Below are positions 1 through 10,396 of a stretch of 64,000 nucleotides of DNA, one piece after another. Position 1 is the first letter of the stretch; every line of letters begins with the position of its first letter. The DNA is from Gammaproteobacteria bacterium (lineage in GTDB: Bacteria > Pseudomonadota > Gammaproteobacteria > SURF-13), in the NCBI GenBank assembly GCA_030680605.1, contig JAUXUQ010000010.1:244588-308587 (forward strand), read 5' to 3'. Both the position numbers and the translations under genes were made by a program. The notes below the pieces were generated by a model. It was not told the origin of the DNA and made no database searches. It saw only the letters and a program-made list of their open reading frames with translations.

Positions 1-11
1 CCACTGTATTT

Positions 12-1244
12 TTAAAAATTGCCCTGAAACCAACTTCTCATGCGCCCCCACACGCCCCGGTCAGACTTGAGCCGCCGCTCCGGCCCGGGGCCGCTGCGAT
101 GGCGCAGGCCGAACAAGAGCAGGCCGACGCCGGTGGAGTAGATCGGGTTGCGTACCACGTCCACCAGCCCGCCGATATACTGTGGCAAGCCAATCCGCAC
201 AGGCATGTGGAAGATTTCCTCGGCCAGCTCGACCGTGCCTTCCATTTTGGAGCTGCCGCCAGTGAGTACGATGCCGGCGGCGATCAGGTCTTCGAAGCCG
301 CTGCGCCGGAGTTCGGTCTGCACCAGCGTGAACAGCTCCTCGAGCCGGGGCTCGACGACTTCCGCAAGGGTCTGACGGGCCAGCCGCCGCGCCGGGCGGT
401 CGCCGACACTCGGCACCTCGATGGTCTCGTCGGCCTGTGCCAGCTGGGTCAGTGCGCAGGCGTACTTGATCTTGATTTCCTCCGCATGCAGTGTGGGCGT
501 ACGCAGGGCCACCGCAATATCGTTGGTGACCTGGTCGCCGGCGATGGGGATGACGGCAGTGTGGCGGATCGCGCCGCCGGTGAACACGGCGATGTCGGTG
601 GTGCCGCCGCCGATATCTACCAGGCAGACGCCAAGCTCTTTTTCGTCATCGGTGAGTACTGCGGCACTGGAGGCGAGCTGCTCAAGAATGATGTCGTCCA
701 CTTCCAGCCCGCAACGGCGCACGCATTTGATGATGTTCTGGGCCGCGCTCACTGCCCCGGTGACCAGATGCACCTTGGCCTCCATGCGCACGCCCGACAT
801 GCCGATGGGTTCGCGAATGCCTTCCTGGTTGTCGATGATGAATTCCTGCGGCAGGATGTGCAGGATGCGTTGATCGGCAGGAATTGCAACCGCGCGCGCA
901 GCGTCAATCACGCGCTCGACATCACTTTGGTGTACTTCTTTTTCGCTGATGGCTACGATGCCATGCGAGTTGAGGCTGCGGATGTGCGAACCGGCGATGC
1001 CGGCATAGACCGAGTGAATCTGGCAGCCGGCCATGAGCTCGGCTTCTTCCGCCGCGCGCTGTATGGACTGCACGGTGGATTCGATGTTGACCACCACGCC
1101 TTTTTTCAGTCCGCGCGAGGGGTGTGAGCCGATGCCGATGATTTCAATGCTGCCGTCTGTGGTAATTTCGCCCACGATCGCAACCACTTTGGAGGTGCCG
1201 ATATCGAGGCCCACGATCAGGTTTTTTTCAGATTTCCTGGACAT
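12..1244 (-). CDS. ftsA: Cell division protein FtsA
   Basis: Actin-fold ATPase that tethers FtsZ filaments to the inner membrane and recruits later division proteins. The 410-residue product has the phosphate-1 loop GLDIGTSKV near residue 12, the second phosphate loop DIGGGTTD near residue 210, and a short basic/aromatic C-terminus (GRMRSWFQGNF) that fits the membrane-targeting amphipathic helix. The ATG at 1244 overlaps the ftsQ stop; a TTG one codon upstream is an alternative. Last complete gene of the dcw cluster here; ftsZ is expected just beyond the left edge. Confidence 0.97.
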   Translation of the reverse strand: MSRKSEKNLIVGLDIGTSKVVAIVGEITTDGSIEIIGIGSHPSRGLKKGVVVNIESTVQSIQRAAEEAELMAGCQIHSVYAGIAGSHIRSLNSHGIVAISEKEVHQSDVERVIDAARAVAIPADQRILHILPQEFIIDNQEGIREPIGMSGVRMEAKVHLVTGAVSAAQNIIKCVRRCGLEVDDIILEQLASSAAVLTDDEKELGVCLVDIGGGTTDIAVFTGGAIRHTAVIPIAGDQVTNDIAVALRTPTLHAEEIKIKYACALTQLAQADETIEVPSVGDRPARRLARQTLAEVVEPRLEELFTLVQTELRRSGFEDLIAAGIVLTGGSSKMEGTVELAEEIFHMPVRIGLPQYIGGLVDVVRNPIYSTGVGLLLFGLRHRSGPGPERRLKSDRGVWGRMRSWFQGNF

Positions 1245-2188
1245 CAACTATTTCTCCCCGTTGCTGCTGTATTGTCGCCGGATTCCTGTTGCAGCCAGCG
1301 TACGGCCAAGCCATTGCTGTAACGTAAATCGATGACGGCAGGTTGTGTCCCCGCAGCTTGCAAGACTGGCCAGGCGTACACAAAACGCATGAGGCGCGCG
1401 TAGCTGTCAGAGCGGCCCAGCGCAAGTTCAATGCCATTGTCGAGAGTCAGATGAAACGCCCGTCGGGCGTCCTGGGTGAGATGCGTTATTCGCAGCCCCA
1501 GCGGCAGCAGTGTCTGGTTCATGGCCTGGTAATGTCCGAGCAGGGCGCCGTGCGTGTCATGCGGCCCACGGATGGTGGGGAGGCGATCCGGATACGAGGC
1601 GAGTTCTGGCGTAAACAGCCTGCCACTGGTGCTGAGCAGGCCAGTGGCTGCTTCAGCGCCGGTTTCGATCCAGGTGGCGGCGGCGACATGTTCGGTGATG
1701 CTCACGCGCAGGGTGTCAGGCCACACGCGCTGTACGTTGACGCTGCTGACCCAGGGCAATGCCAGCGCGGTGTGGCGGATGCCATCGACATCCACGAGGA
1801 GGAAATTGCCGCTGGTCACGGTGGCGAGCTTCTGCTGTAGTTCCACGGCAGTTACATGGGTAAATCGGCCCTCGATGCGTACCGATATAATCGGCAAGGT
1901 GGCAGGGTCGAGCAGCTTTATGCCGAGCACGGCTGCCGCTGCGGCGAACAGCACGCCCAGCATGACCAGCAGCAGCATGCGCAGACGCGGGCGTTGTTGC
2001 GCTACTGGCTGTGGTGTACGGCGCTGTGGTGCGGTGTCGGTGCGCACGGTGGTATGGAGTACGGGCTCTTTCCGTTGCATATACAACCGGGCGCGCTCAG
2101 CCGTATCGCGCGCGAGCGCGGTCGGCATGATGGGCGCATGCTCGATCGTGTGGCGCAACGGGCGGATCGTGCCGGCGTTATGCAACAC
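1244..2188 (-). CDS. ftsQ: Cell division protein FtsQ
   Basis: Bitopic inner-membrane divisome protein that forms the FtsQBL complex with FtsB and FtsL. The 314-residue product has a long Arg/Pro-rich cytoplasmic N-terminus, one transmembrane helix at about residues 70-90, then a POTRA-like region (IISVRIEGRFTHVT onward) and a periplasmic beta domain. The start at 2188 overlaps the end of ddl by 11 bp. An internal Met (MPTALARD, 2128) is a possible alternative start. Position between ddl and ftsA is the canonical one. Confidence 0.95.
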   Translation of the reverse strand: MLHNAGTIRPLRHTIEHAPIMPTALARDTAERARLYMQRKEPVLHTTVRTDTAPQRRTPQPVAQQRPRLRMLLLVMLGVLFAAAAAVLGIKLLDPATLPIISVRIEGRFTHVTAVELQQKLATVTSGNFLLVDVDGIRHTALALPWVSSVNVQRVWPDTLRVSITEHVAAATWIETGAEAATGLLSTSGRLFTPELASYPDRLPTIRGPHDTHGALLGHYQAMNQTLLPLGLRITHLTQDARRAFHLTLDNGIELALGRSDSYARLMRFVYAWPVLQAAGTQPAVIDLRYSNGLAVRWLQQESGDNTAATGRNS

Positions 2189-3140
2189 GGCCAGCCTCCG
2201 TTCGGGATGCGGTCAGACTGGTTTCCAGGATGCGCCACACCAAGGTATCGAAATCCATGCCTGCGGCGCGCGCGGCCATAGGCACCAGGCTGTGACTGGT
2301 CATGCCGGGCACGGTGTTGGCCTCCAGCAGCCATGGTTGCCCCTCGGCATCGACCATGAAGTCAACCCGCCCCCAGCCGCTGCAACCGAGCGCTTCGAAG
2401 GCGCACACGGCCATTTGTTGCAATTCCCGTTCGTGTTGCTGGTCGAGTCCGCAGGGGCAGAGGTAGCGTGTGTCATGAGCGACATATTTGGCCTGGTAAT
2501 CGTAGAATCCCGAAGCCGCTTCGATGCGAATGAGTGGCAGCGCCTCACTGCCCAGCAGGGAGGCGGTGTATTCGGCACCCTGGATATAGCGTTCGGCTAC
2601 CACATCGGTATCGTAGGTCAGGGCTGCTTGCCATGCCGGGCGTAATGCGTCCGGCGTCGTCACCTGTGTGATACCCAGGGTGGAGCCCTCGCGGGCCGGC
2701 TTCACGATCAAAGGCAGCCCTATTTCCTGTAGTGAGCGTGACACGTCATCGGGACGGTTGAGTACCGCGAATTCCGGCGTCGGCAGTCCCAGCGCCTGCC
2801 ACACCTGCTTGGTGCGTACCTTGTCCATGCCCAGCGCCGAGCCGAGCACGCCGCTGCCGGTGTAGGGCAGATCGAGCATTTCGAGCGCGCCTTGCAGCAC
2901 GCCGTCTTCACCGCCACGGCCATGCAATACGATGAAAACGCGGTCGAAGCCCCCTTGCTGCAGTGTGCGCAACAATTCAGTGCCGAAGACGTCCAGTGCG
3001 TGCGCATCCACGCCTTTGCGTCGTAGCGCTTCAAACACGGCCTTGCCACTTTCAAGTGATACCTCACGCTCGGCCGATGTCCCGCCGTATACGACGGCGA
3101 CCTTGCCGAAGTCGCGGGCGTTAGTGGTGCGCGAATTCAT
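2178..3140 (-). CDS. ddl: D-alanine--D-alanine ligase
   Basis: ATP-grasp enzyme joining two D-alanines to make the dipeptide that MurF adds to the peptidoglycan precursor. The 320 residues begin with GKVAVVYGGTSAEREVSLESG, whose Glu and Ser are typical substrate contacts, and end with the metal-site segment LLEANTVPGMTSHSLVP. Cytosolic. The start overlaps the end of murB by ATGA, which suggests translational coupling. This is the DdlB position of gammaproteobacterial dcw clusters. Confidence 0.96.
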   Translation of the reverse strand: MNSRTTNARDFGKVAVVYGGTSAEREVSLESGKAVFEALRRKGVDAHALDVFGTELLRTLQQGGFDRVFIVLHGRGGEDGVLQGALEMLDLPYTGSGVLGSALGMDKVRTKQVWQALGLPTPEFAVLNRPDDVSRSLQEIGLPLIVKPAREGSTLGITQVTTPDALRPAWQAALTYDTDVVAERYIQGAEYTASLLGSEALPLIRIEAASGFYDYQAKYVAHDTRYLCPCGLDQQHERELQQMAVCAFEALGCSGWGRVDFMVDAEGQPWLLEANTVPGMTSHSLVPMAARAAGMDFDTLVWRILETSLTASRTEAGRVA

Positions 3141-4078
3141 GCGTCTGCTCCCGCCGCATACTCACCCACAATGCGCACTTCCGGCACCAGTTGTACGTCA
3201 CACTGTTGCTGTACGCTGTAGGCAATTTTCCGGATCAGCGCCTCAATGTCTGCCGCCGTGGCAGTGCCGGTGTTGATGATGAAGTTGGCGTGCTTGTTCG
3301 ACACGCAGGCACCGCCAATGCACAGACCTTTGAGTCCGCAGAGCTCGATCAGGCGCGCGGCGTGATCCCCCGGCGGGTTGCGGAACACCGAGCCGGCATT
3401 GGGCTGATTGACTGGCTGGGTCTGGTTGCGCTTCTCAAGCAATTCCTTGATACGTGCGCTGATGGCAGCGTTATTGCCGGGCGCCAGGCGGAAGTGCGCG
3501 GCACTGAACCACTCCTCGCCGGGGTGGCGCGGGCGCACGCTGCGATAGCCGATGTGAAAATCCTCCGGGGTGCGCAGATGGTGTTCGCCGTGGCGGTCGA
3601 GGGTTTCGACAGCACACAGCCACAGCCAGGTTTCGCTGCCATGGGCGCCGGCATTCATGGCCAGTGCGCCACCCACGGTGCCGGGGATGCCGGCCAGGAA
3701 TTCGATACCGGCAAGCCCTGCGCGCGCAGCAAAGCGCGCCACCTTGGCGCAGGCCACGCCCGCCTCGGCGCGCACCGTGCGCGCGTCGATCTGGGTAAGC
3801 TCGTTGAGTGCACCGCTGACGCTAATCACGCTGCCGGTAAAGCCGCCATCGCGTACCAGCAGATTGCTGCCAAGGCCGAGCCACAGCAGGGGCTCGGCCG
3901 CAGGTAATTGACGCAGAAACTGCCCCAGGTCGTTGAGGTCGGCGGGTTGAAAAAAGTGCTGCGCAGGACCACCCACACGCCAGGACGTGTGACGCGCCAT
4001 GGGCTCGTCGTGGCGTAGTGTCCCGCGCAGCTTAAACGTCGCCATTGGGGAGTTGTGATGATGGAGCTCTACGTTCAT
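3137..4078 (-). CDS. murB: UDP-N-acetylenolpyruvoylglucosamine reductase MurB
   Basis: FAD enzyme reducing the enolpyruvyl ether made by MurA to UDP-MurNAc with NADPH. The 313 residues include the FAD-binding segments [27 protein letters not shown] and [18 protein letters not shown], and the catalytic-Ser motif NAGSVFRNP. The gene overlaps murC upstream and ddl downstream by 4 bp each. E. coli keeps murB elsewhere, but the murC-murB-ddl order is common in other Proteobacteria. An internal Met at 4045 could also serve as start. Confidence 0.95.
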   Translation of the reverse strand: MNVELHHHNSPMATFKLRGTLRHDEPMARHTSWRVGGPAQHFFQPADLNDLGQFLRQLPAAEPLLWLGLGSNLLVRDGGFTGSVISVSGALNELTQIDARTVRAEAGVACAKVARFAARAGLAGIEFLAGIPGTVGGALAMNAGAHGSETWLWLCAVETLDRHGEHHLRTPEDFHIGYRSVRPRHPGEEWFSAAHFRLAPGNNAAISARIKELLEKRNQTQPVNQPNAGSVFRNPPGDHAARLIELCGLKGLCIGGACVSNKHANFIINTGTATAADIEALIRKIAYSVQQQCDVQLVPEVRIVGEYAAGADA

Positions 4079-5547
4079 GGGCGTCCATTCCCGTGCTGCG
4101 TGCTACGATGATTCTGTTTCAACGGCGTGACCGGTTGCGATACTGCTGCAAGCTGCTGTGGCAGGGTCGCCGCAACGGTACCGATATCGCCCGCGCCCAG
4201 CGTGAGCAGTACATCGCCATCGGCGAGCAGGGCAGCGAGTGTCCCGGCTAGTTCGGCGGCGTGTTCGACGAACACCGGTTCGATCTTGCCGCGCACGCGA
4301 ATGGCGCGCGCCAGTGCACGGCCGTCGGCGCCGGTAATCGTTGTTTCGCCTGCGGCATACACCTCGGTCAGCACCAGTGCGTCGACCTCGGACAGTACGC
4401 GCGCGAAGTCGTCAAACAGGTCGCGGGTACGGCTGTAGCGATGCGGCTGGAAGGCAACCAGCAGGCGCCGCTGTGGCCAGCCGTCACGGATGGCCTGTAC
4501 CGTGGCGGCGATTTCGCGCGGGTGATGGCCGTAGTCGTCGATGATCAGCACCTTGCCCTTGGGCGTGACGATCTCGCCCTGCACCTGCATGCGTCGTGCG
4601 ATGCCCTGGAAGCCTTCAAGCGCGTGCTGGATGGCGGCATCGGGGACGCCGACTTCGTGCGCTACAGCCATGGCGGCGAGCGCATTCAGTACATTGTGGC
4701 GGCCCGGCAGGTTGAGTGTGACCGGTAACCACGCCTTGCCGCCGCGCCTGACCTTGAAGTGGGTGCGCGCCTGCTCCTGATGGATATCTTGCGCGCAAAC
4801 ATCGGCGTCGGAGGTAAATCCATAGGTAAGCATGGGGCGCGTCACCTGCGGCAGAATTTCCTGTACCACCGGGTCGTCCACACACAGCACGGCCAGCCCG
4901 TAAAATGGCAAGTGATGCAGAAATTCGATGAAGGTCTGGCGCAGGCGCGTGAAGTCGCCGCCGTAGGTGTCCATGTGGTCGGCATCAATGTTGGTGACCA
5001 CGGAGATCATGGGTTGCAGATATAAAAACGAGGCATCGCTTTCGTCTGCTTCAGCGACCAGATATTGGCCCGCACCCAGACGGGCATGCACGCCGGCGCT
5101 GTTCAGGCGGCCACCGATCACGAAGGTGGGGTCGAGCCCGCCTTCAGCGAGCAGGCTCGCGACCAGGCTGGTGGTGGTGGTCTTGCCGTGCGTGCCCGCA
5201 ACCGCAATGCCGTGGCGAAAACGCATGAGTTCGGCCAGCATTTCGGCGCGCGGTACCACCGGGATGCGGCGTGCACGTGCCGCCACGACTTCAGGGTTGT
5301 CGTTCTTGACGGCGGTCGAAGTGACGGCAACATCGGCGTCCTGAACATGACGCGCCGCATGGCCGATCGCTATCTGCGCGCCGAGCTCGGCAAGGCGGCG
5401 GGTCATGGCGTTCGGGTGTAGATCGGAGCCGGAGACCTGGTAGCCCAGGTTGAGCAGGACTTCGGCAATGCCGCCCATGCCGGCCCCGCCGATGCCGATA
5501 AAATGGATGCGGCGCATACGACCCATGCCCAGGCGCGTGTCAGACAT
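4075..5547 (-). CDS. murC: UDP-N-acetylmuramate--L-alanine ligase MurC
   Basis: Adds the first residue, L-Ala, to UDP-MurNAc in the cytosol. The 490-residue product starts [26 protein letters not shown], with the Rossmann-like UDP-binding loop and the Mur-ligase P-loop AGTHGKTTT near residue 120. The start at 5547 was chosen because the open frame further upstream lies inside murG and has no MurC similarity. It overlaps the murG stop by 8 bp. Length matches the family (about 460-490). Confidence 0.96.
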   Translation of the reverse strand: MSDTRLGMGRMRRIHFIGIGGAGMGGIAEVLLNLGYQVSGSDLHPNAMTRRLAELGAQIAIGHAARHVQDADVAVTSTAVKNDNPEVVAARARRIPVVPRAEMLAELMRFRHGIAVAGTHGKTTTTSLVASLLAEGGLDPTFVIGGRLNSAGVHARLGAGQYLVAEADESDASFLYLQPMISVVTNIDADHMDTYGGDFTRLRQTFIEFLHHLPFYGLAVLCVDDPVVQEILPQVTRPMLTYGFTSDADVCAQDIHQEQARTHFKVRRGGKAWLPVTLNLPGRHNVLNALAAMAVAHEVGVPDAAIQHALEGFQGIARRMQVQGEIVTPKGKVLIIDDYGHHPREIAATVQAIRDGWPQRRLLVAFQPHRYSRTRDLFDDFARVLSEVDALVLTEVYAAGETTITGADGRALARAIRVRGKIEPVFVEHAAELAGTLAALLADGDVLLTLGAGDIGTVAATLPQQLAAVSQPVTPLKQNHRSTQHGNGRP

Positions 5548-6607
5548 GCGCCACCTCCCGACACACGTCGGTAACACGGGTGGCGGCATCGGGCCGGGCC
5601 AGCCGGTGTGCTGCCGCAGCCATGGCGCGTACTCGTTCTGGTGTGCGCTGGAGATCGGCGAGCAGCGTTGCAAGCGCATGCGGTGTCAATTGCGATTGTG
5701 GTACCAGCAGCGCAGCATTCGCATCCGTGAGGTAACGCGCGTTGTGGGTCTGGTGATCATCTACTGCGAACGGGTACGGCACCAGAATGGAGGCAACGCC
5801 GGCGCAGGCCAGCTCGGCAATAGTCAATGCGCCGGCGCGACACAGCACCAGATCGGCCCAACTGTAGGCCGCTGCCATGTCATCAATAAAGGGCTCAAGC
5901 CGTGCAGTCACGTGGGCGGCACGGTATTCCTGCTGGGCTGTTGCAAGGTGCTCGGCTCCCGTCTGGTGCCACACCTCGGGTCGTTGCGCGGTGGCCAGTG
6001 TGGCCAAGGCGCGCGGCATCACTTCGTTCAGGGCGCGTGCGCCACGGCTGCCGCCCAGCACCAGCAGGCGCAGCGGCCCGGGGCGACCCGGGCGGGTGAG
6101 GCTGGCCAGTGTGGCAATCGCCACCCGTACCGGATTGCCGGTGTGCTGCGGATGATATTTTGTGTGCAGGCTGCCGGGGAAGGCCTCCAGCACACGGCTG
6201 GCAATGGGAGCCAGCAGACGGTTGGTGAGGCCTGCAATGCTGTTCTGTTCGTGTATCACCAGGGGCTTGTCGAGCAACCAGGCCACCAGGCCGCCCGGTC
6301 CGGTCACGAAGCCGCCCATGCCGAGTACCAGTGTGGGCTTGAGCCGTGTGATGAGCATCAAGGCCTGCAGGAATGCCAGCCCGAGTTTATAGGGCGCCAG
6401 TACCCAGCTTAAAATGCCTTTGCCGCGCAGCCCGCTGACCGCGATGAATGAAATCGGAAATCCGGCGCGCGGCACGATGTCCGCCTCCAGCCCCGCGCGC
6501 GTGCCGAGCCACAATACTTCACAGCCTTGTGTCTTTAATTCTTCTGCCACTGCCAAGGCCGGAAAAATGTGGCCACCGGTGCCACCTGCCATGATGAGCA
6601 CCCTCAT
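5540..6607 (-). CDS. murG: Lipid II synthase MurG (GlcNAc transferase)
   Basis: GT28 glycosyltransferase that adds GlcNAc to lipid I on the cytoplasmic membrane face. The 355-residue product begins [19 protein letters not shown], the family G-loop, and carries a second G-loop (LVLGGSRGA) and a UDP-GlcNAc-binding C-terminal region ([21 protein letters not shown]). The ATG at 6607 has no convincing ribosome site of its own. It overlaps by ATGA the stop of a 43-codon reading frame that itself begins with a MurG-like N-terminus (6604-6735), so coupled translation is likely. Confidence 0.95.
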   Translation of the reverse strand: MRVLIMAGGTGGHIFPALAVAEELKTQGCEVLWLGTRAGLEADIVPRAGFPISFIAVSGLRGKGILSWVLAPYKLGLAFLQALMLITRLKPTLVLGMGGFVTGPGGLVAWLLDKPLVIHEQNSIAGLTNRLLAPIASRVLEAFPGSLHTKYHPQHTGNPVRVAIATLASLTRPGRPGPLRLLVLGGSRGARALNEVMPRALATLATAQRPEVWHQTGAEHLATAQQEYRAAHVTARLEPFIDDMAAAYSWADLVLCRAGALTIAELACAGVASILVPYPFAVDDHQTHNARYLTDANAALLVPQSQLTPHALATLLADLQRTPERVRAMAAAAHRLARPDAATRVTDVCREVAHV

Positions 6608-6735
6608 AGCCAGGCACCCGGATATGCAACCATCCCTGGTGCAGTCGCCCGGCCATGCCATTCATGGCATGGCGCTGGTTGCGCCGCAACTCGCCCGCCG
6701 GTGCCGCCCGCCATGATGATTACACGTGCTGCCAT
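6604..6735 (-). CDS. 43-codon leader ORF, apparent remnant of a second murG 5' end
   Basis: Short frame between ftsW and murG. Its first 14 residues read [14 protein letters not shown], nearly the MurG N-terminus, after which similarity stops. It is preceded 5 nt upstream by a strong GGGGAGG ribosome site, overlaps the 3' end of ftsW by 16 bp, and its TGA overlaps the murG ATG. It is in a different frame from murG. Either a decayed duplicate or a leader kept for translational coupling; the interpretation is inference, the motif and overlaps are direct observations. Confidence 0.5.
   Translation of the reverse strand: MAARVIIMAGGTGGRVAAQPAPCHEWHGRATAPGMVAYPGAWL
6652..6673. repeat. Perfect 10-bp-arm palindrome inside the murG leader ORF
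   Basis: GCCATGCCAT, two bases, then ATGGCATGGC. It lies between the MurG-like remnant start and the true murG start. It could form a hairpin in the ftsW-murG message about 45 nt upstream of the murG ATG, or mark the junction of the rearrangement that produced the remnant. Confidence 0.6.
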
Positions 6736-7901
6736 GCGGGCCTCCCCATGGCATGTGTGCCTGCTGCGGGTGAGCGCTGTGGCATGCGCAACTCGTGGTG
6801 TACGCGCAGCAGCAGGGCGACAGCGACACAGCTGGCCACCATACTGCTGCCGCCATAGCTCATGAACGGCAGCGTGAGGCCCTTGGTCGGCAACAGCCCC
6901 ATATTCACGCCCAGATTGATGGTGGCGGCGAGCGCTATCCAGAGGCCGATGCCCCAGGCCAGATAGGCCGCAAAATAGTTGCTTCTGATCAACGCCAGTT
7001 GTGCGAGGGCGAAGGCGCGCCACACGACGACAGCGAACAGTGCAATGACCGTCAGCACGCCGACCAGTCCCAGCTCTTCGGCCAGCACGGCAAACAGGAA
7101 ATCGGTGTGCGCCTCCGGCAGATAAAACAGTTTCTGCACACTGGCGCCCAGCCCGACGCCAAGCCAGTCGCCGCGTCCGAAGGCGATCAGTGCCTGCGTC
7201 AACTGGAAGCCGCTGTCGAAGGGGTCGGCCCAGGGATTGAGAAAAGTGGTGAGCCGTTGCAGGCGGTAGGGCGCGGCAAAGGCGAGGGCGCCGAAGGCGA
7301 GCACGGCGAGGCTGAGCAGTGTGCCAAACTGCCACAGGCGTGCGCCGGCAAGAAACAGCATGCCGAGGGCGGTGGCGAGTATGACCAGGGCCGCACCGAA
7401 ATCGGGTTCAGCCAGCAATAGCGCGGCCATTACGACAAACAGCATCATCGGCCTGAAAAATCCCTGCAACGAGTTGCGCACCTCCGCGCCATGGCGCACC
7501 AGATAACCCGCGAGGTAGATCACCACCAGCAGCTTGGCGAACTCTGAAGGCTGCAGCTTTACCGGGCCGAGCGGGAGCCAGCGCATGCTGCCGTTCACCG
7601 CGTGCCCGACGCCGGGTACCAGCACCAGTATCAGCAACAGCAGGCCGAACAGCAGCAGCGGCGCGCCGTACTTTTCCCAGTAGACCAGGCGAATGCGCCA
7701 TACTGCCAGCGCGCACAGCAGACCGACGCCGAGGTACGCGGCCTGACGCAACAAAAAATAAAATGGCTGGCCAGTGGCGCGTTCGGCGCTGGTGATGGAG
7801 CTGGAGGCCACCATGACCAGGCCGAGGGCAAGCAGCGCGAGCGTAGCGCCGAGTAGCCAGGCATCGACGTTGCGCAAGGTGGCGGGCGAAGCCTGGCTCA
7901 T
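6720..7901 (-). CDS. ftsW: Lipid II polymerase FtsW (SEDS family)
   Basis: Polytopic SEDS glycosyltransferase polymerising lipid II at the septum with FtsI. The 393 residues show about ten hydrophobic helices, the family stretch ALIAFGRGDWLGVGLGAS and the C-terminal segment GLLPTKGLTLPFMSYGGSS. The start overlaps the murD stop by 4 bp. The last 16 bp overlap the murG leader ORF. Confidence 0.96.
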   Translation of the reverse strand: MSQASPATLRNVDAWLLGATLALLALGLVMVASSSITSAERATGQPFYFLLRQAAYLGVGLLCALAVWRIRLVYWEKYGAPLLLFGLLLLILVLVPGVGHAVNGSMRWLPLGPVKLQPSEFAKLLVVIYLAGYLVRHGAEVRNSLQGFFRPMMLFVVMAALLLAEPDFGAALVILATALGMLFLAGARLWQFGTLLSLAVLAFGALAFAAPYRLQRLTTFLNPWADPFDSGFQLTQALIAFGRGDWLGVGLGASVQKLFYLPEAHTDFLFAVLAEELGLVGVLTVIALFAVVVWRAFALAQLALIRSNYFAAYLAWGIGLWIALAATINLGVNMGLLPTKGLTLPFMSYGGSSMVASCVAVALLLRVHHELRMPQRSPAAGTHAMGRPAWQHV

Positions 7902-9310
7902 GATGAGGACTCCCCCAGGCAGGCGTGCACAGCGGCGGTAAATACACGGCCGCGTTCTTCGTAGCCGCTGTACATGTCAAAGCTGGCGCAGGCCGGCGAC
8001 AGCAGCACGGTATCACCTGTACGCGCGAGATGTTGTGCCTTGCGTACGGCGTCTTTCATGTCGTGCGCCTGCACCAGTGCTGTGGTGTTTGCGAGTGCCG
8101 TGGTGATGGCAGGTGCATCGCGGCCGAGCAACACCACTGCCCGTGCATAGCGGCTGACGGCATCGCGCAGAATGGAAAAGTCGGCGTTTTTACCGTCTCC
8201 GCCGGCGATCAGCACAATCTTGCCTGTGCCCGGCGTCCTGCCTCCCGCAACACTCAGCCCTCCCTGGCTGGCGCCGAGGCCGGACAATGCGGCCAGTGTG
8301 GCGCCCACGTTGGTGCCCTTGGAGTCGTTGTACCAGGCAATGCCATCGCACTCGGCTACCCACTGCGAGCGGTGGGGCAGGCCAGCGAACTCTTGCAAAG
8401 CATCGAGCATCGCGCGCAGGGGCAGGCCTATGGTGCTGCCCAGTGCCAGCGCGGCAAGTGCATTGGCAATGTTGTGGTCGCCCTTGATGCGTAACGCGCT
8501 TGCGGGCAGCAGGTTTTTGTCGCCGGCTGCCAGCCAGCGTTCGCCCTGCGCAGTACGCACGCCGAAATCGCCTGCCTGCGGCTCTGCCAGCGTGAAACCA
8601 ACACAGTTGCGGCCTGGCTCCGCCATGGCCGCTACCCACGCATCGTCACGATTGACGACCATGACGCCACTGCCGTGATAGATGCGCTGCTTGGCCGCTG
8701 CATAGCTTGCGAGATCGGGATAACGATCCATGTGATCAGGGGTGAGGTTGAGCACGGTGGCGGTAGCGGCACTGAGTGAGCGCGTGGTCTCCAGCTGAAA
8801 GCTGGACAACTCCAGCACATAGAGTTCAGGCGGAGTGTCGTCGAGCAGGTCGAGCGCTGGCGTGCCGAGATTGCCGCCTACGCGCACGTTGCGCCCGGCG
8901 CGCTGGGCCATGTTGCCGAGCAGTGTGGTGACAGTACTCTTGCCGTTGGAGCCGGTGATGGCCACCGTCGGTGCATGCGCATTCAGCGCAAACAGCTCGA
9001 TATCGCCGATAATCTCGATGCCATGAGACTGTGCGGCAGCGAGCGCGGGTTCGCGCAGACTTACGCCGGGGCTTGCGATGATCTGGCGTGCGTGCAAACA
9101 GGCGTCTGCGTCCAGACCGTTCAGGCGCAGTGGTGCATCGGGAAATTCCTTGCGCAAGGTGGCGAGGCCGGGTGGTTCGGCGCGGCTGTCGGTTACGGCA
9201 AACGACATGCCGCGCCGGTGCAGGAAACGTGCGACCGAAAGCCCGGTCTTGCCAAGGCCGACGATCAGGGTCTCTGGCAGTGCTGTGTTGGTTGTCATGA
9301 CAGCCGCCAT
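7898..9310 (-). CDS. murD: UDP-N-acetylmuramoylalanine--D-glutamate ligase MurD
   Basis: Cytosolic Mur ligase adding D-Glu to UDP-MurNAc-L-Ala. The 470-residue product has an N-terminal UDP-binding fold (LIVGLGKTGLSVARFL), the ATP loop ITGSNGKSTV near residue 115 and the C-terminal signature LLSPACASFDMYSGYEERG. The ATG at 9310 lies just after the mraY stop; an in-frame ATG at 9298 is equally possible. The downstream overlap with ftsW is ATGA. Confidence 0.96.
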   Translation of the reverse strand: MAAVMTTNTALPETLIVGLGKTGLSVARFLHRRGMSFAVTDSRAEPPGLATLRKEFPDAPLRLNGLDADACLHARQIIASPGVSLREPALAAAQSHGIEIIGDIELFALNAHAPTVAITGSNGKSTVTTLLGNMAQRAGRNVRVGGNLGTPALDLLDDTPPELYVLELSSFQLETTRSLSAATATVLNLTPDHMDRYPDLASYAAAKQRIYHGSGVMVVNRDDAWVAAMAEPGRNCVGFTLAEPQAGDFGVRTAQGERWLAAGDKNLLPASALRIKGDHNIANALAALALGSTIGLPLRAMLDALQEFAGLPHRSQWVAECDGIAWYNDSKGTNVGATLAALSGLGASQGGLSVAGGRTPGTGKIVLIAGGDGKNADFSILRDAVSRYARAVVLLGRDAPAITTALANTTALVQAHDMKDAVRKAQHLARTGDTVLLSPACASFDMYSGYEERGRVFTAAVHACLGESSS

Positions 9311-9311
9311 T

Positions 9312-10394
9312 TCAACGCAGCTTCAGTGTCGCGAGGCCGATCAGCACCAGCACCACGGTGATGATCCAGAAGCGCACGATTACGCGCGGCTCGGGCCAGC
9401 CCTTGAGTTCGAAATGGTGGTGCAGCGGCGCCATGCGGAAGATGCGTTTGCCGGTGAGCTTGAACGACGCGACCTGCAGAATCACCGACACGGTTTCGAT
9501 CACGAATACGCCGCCCATGATGAACAGCACGATTTCCTGGCGCACTACCACCGCGATCACGCCCAGTGCCGCGCCGAGGCCGAGTGCGCCGATGTCACCC
9601 ATGAATACCTGCGCCGGGTAAGTGTTAAACCACAGGAAGCCGAGTCCTGCGCCGGCCAGTGCGCCACAGAAAATCACCAGCTCACCTGCGCCCGGAATGT
9701 GGGGAATGCCGAGGTAGTGGGCGAAGTTCACATGACCGCTGGCATAGGCAAAGATGCCGAGCGCTGCACCGACCATTACCGTGGGCATAATGGCGAGCCC
9801 GTCCAGGCCGTCGGTGAGATTGACCGCGTTGCTCGTGCCCACGATGACGAAGTAGGCCAGTGCGATAAACAGCACGCCAAGCTCCAGCGTGGCGTGTTTG
9901 AAAAACGGGACGATGAGCTGGGTCTCGGCGGGAATCTGCGCGCTGAAAAAAAGTATCATCGCCGCACCCAAGCCCACGACGGATTGCCAGAAATATTTGC
10001 TGCGCGCAGACAGACCCTTGGAGCTGCCCTGGGTCAGCTTGGCATAGTCATCGATGCCGCCGATCACACCGAATAGCAGCGTAACCAGCAGCACCAGCCA
10101 GACGTGACGATTGCCGAGGTCGGCCCACAGCAGCGTTGCTACTGTAATGGAGACCAGTATCAGCGCACCGCCCATGGTTGGCGTACCCGCCTTGCTCAGA
10201 TGACTTTGCGGTCCGTCGTCACGCACCTGCTGGCCGATCTGGCGGAAACTCAGCAGGCGGATCATGCGCGGACCCAGCAGGAGTGAAATCAGCAGCGCGG
10301 TCAGTACGCCGAGAATGGCGCGTAGCGTGAGATACTGAAACACGCCAAAGACGCTGTAGAATTGTTCCAGATGTTTAAACAGGTACAGCAGCAT
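9312..10394 (-). CDS. mraY: Phospho-MurNAc-pentapeptide translocase MraY
   Basis: Ten-helix membrane enzyme transferring phospho-MurNAc-pentapeptide to undecaprenyl phosphate to give lipid I. The 360 residues contain the Asp-rich catalytic motif GGIDDYAKL, the [10 protein letters not shown] motif, and the signature [14 protein letters not shown] with its three histidines. Length equals that of the E. coli protein (360). Sits between murF and murD with gaps of 1-2 bp. Confidence 0.97.
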   Translation of the reverse strand: MLLYLFKHLEQFYSVFGVFQYLTLRAILGVLTALLISLLLGPRMIRLLSFRQIGQQVRDDGPQSHLSKAGTPTMGGALILVSITVATLLWADLGNRHVWLVLLVTLLFGVIGGIDDYAKLTQGSSKGLSARSKYFWQSVVGLGAAMILFFSAQIPAETQLIVPFFKHATLELGVLFIALAYFVIVGTSNAVNLTDGLDGLAIMPTVMVGAALGIFAYASGHVNFAHYLGIPHIPGAGELVIFCGALAGAGLGFLWFNTYPAQVFMGDIGALGLGAALGVIAVVVRQEIVLFIMGGVFVIETVSVILQVASFKLTGKRIFRMAPLHHHFELKGWPEPRVIVRFWIITVVLVLIGLATLKLR

Positions 10395-10396
10395 GA

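Noticed and set aside
99..1127. Long open frame on the plus strand opposite ftsA
   Set aside because: It is antisense to an unambiguous ftsA and has the Gln/Arg/Gly/His-rich composition of a high-GC shadow frame. Similar long frames opposite ftsQ/ddl, murC, lpoA and others were dropped for the same reason.
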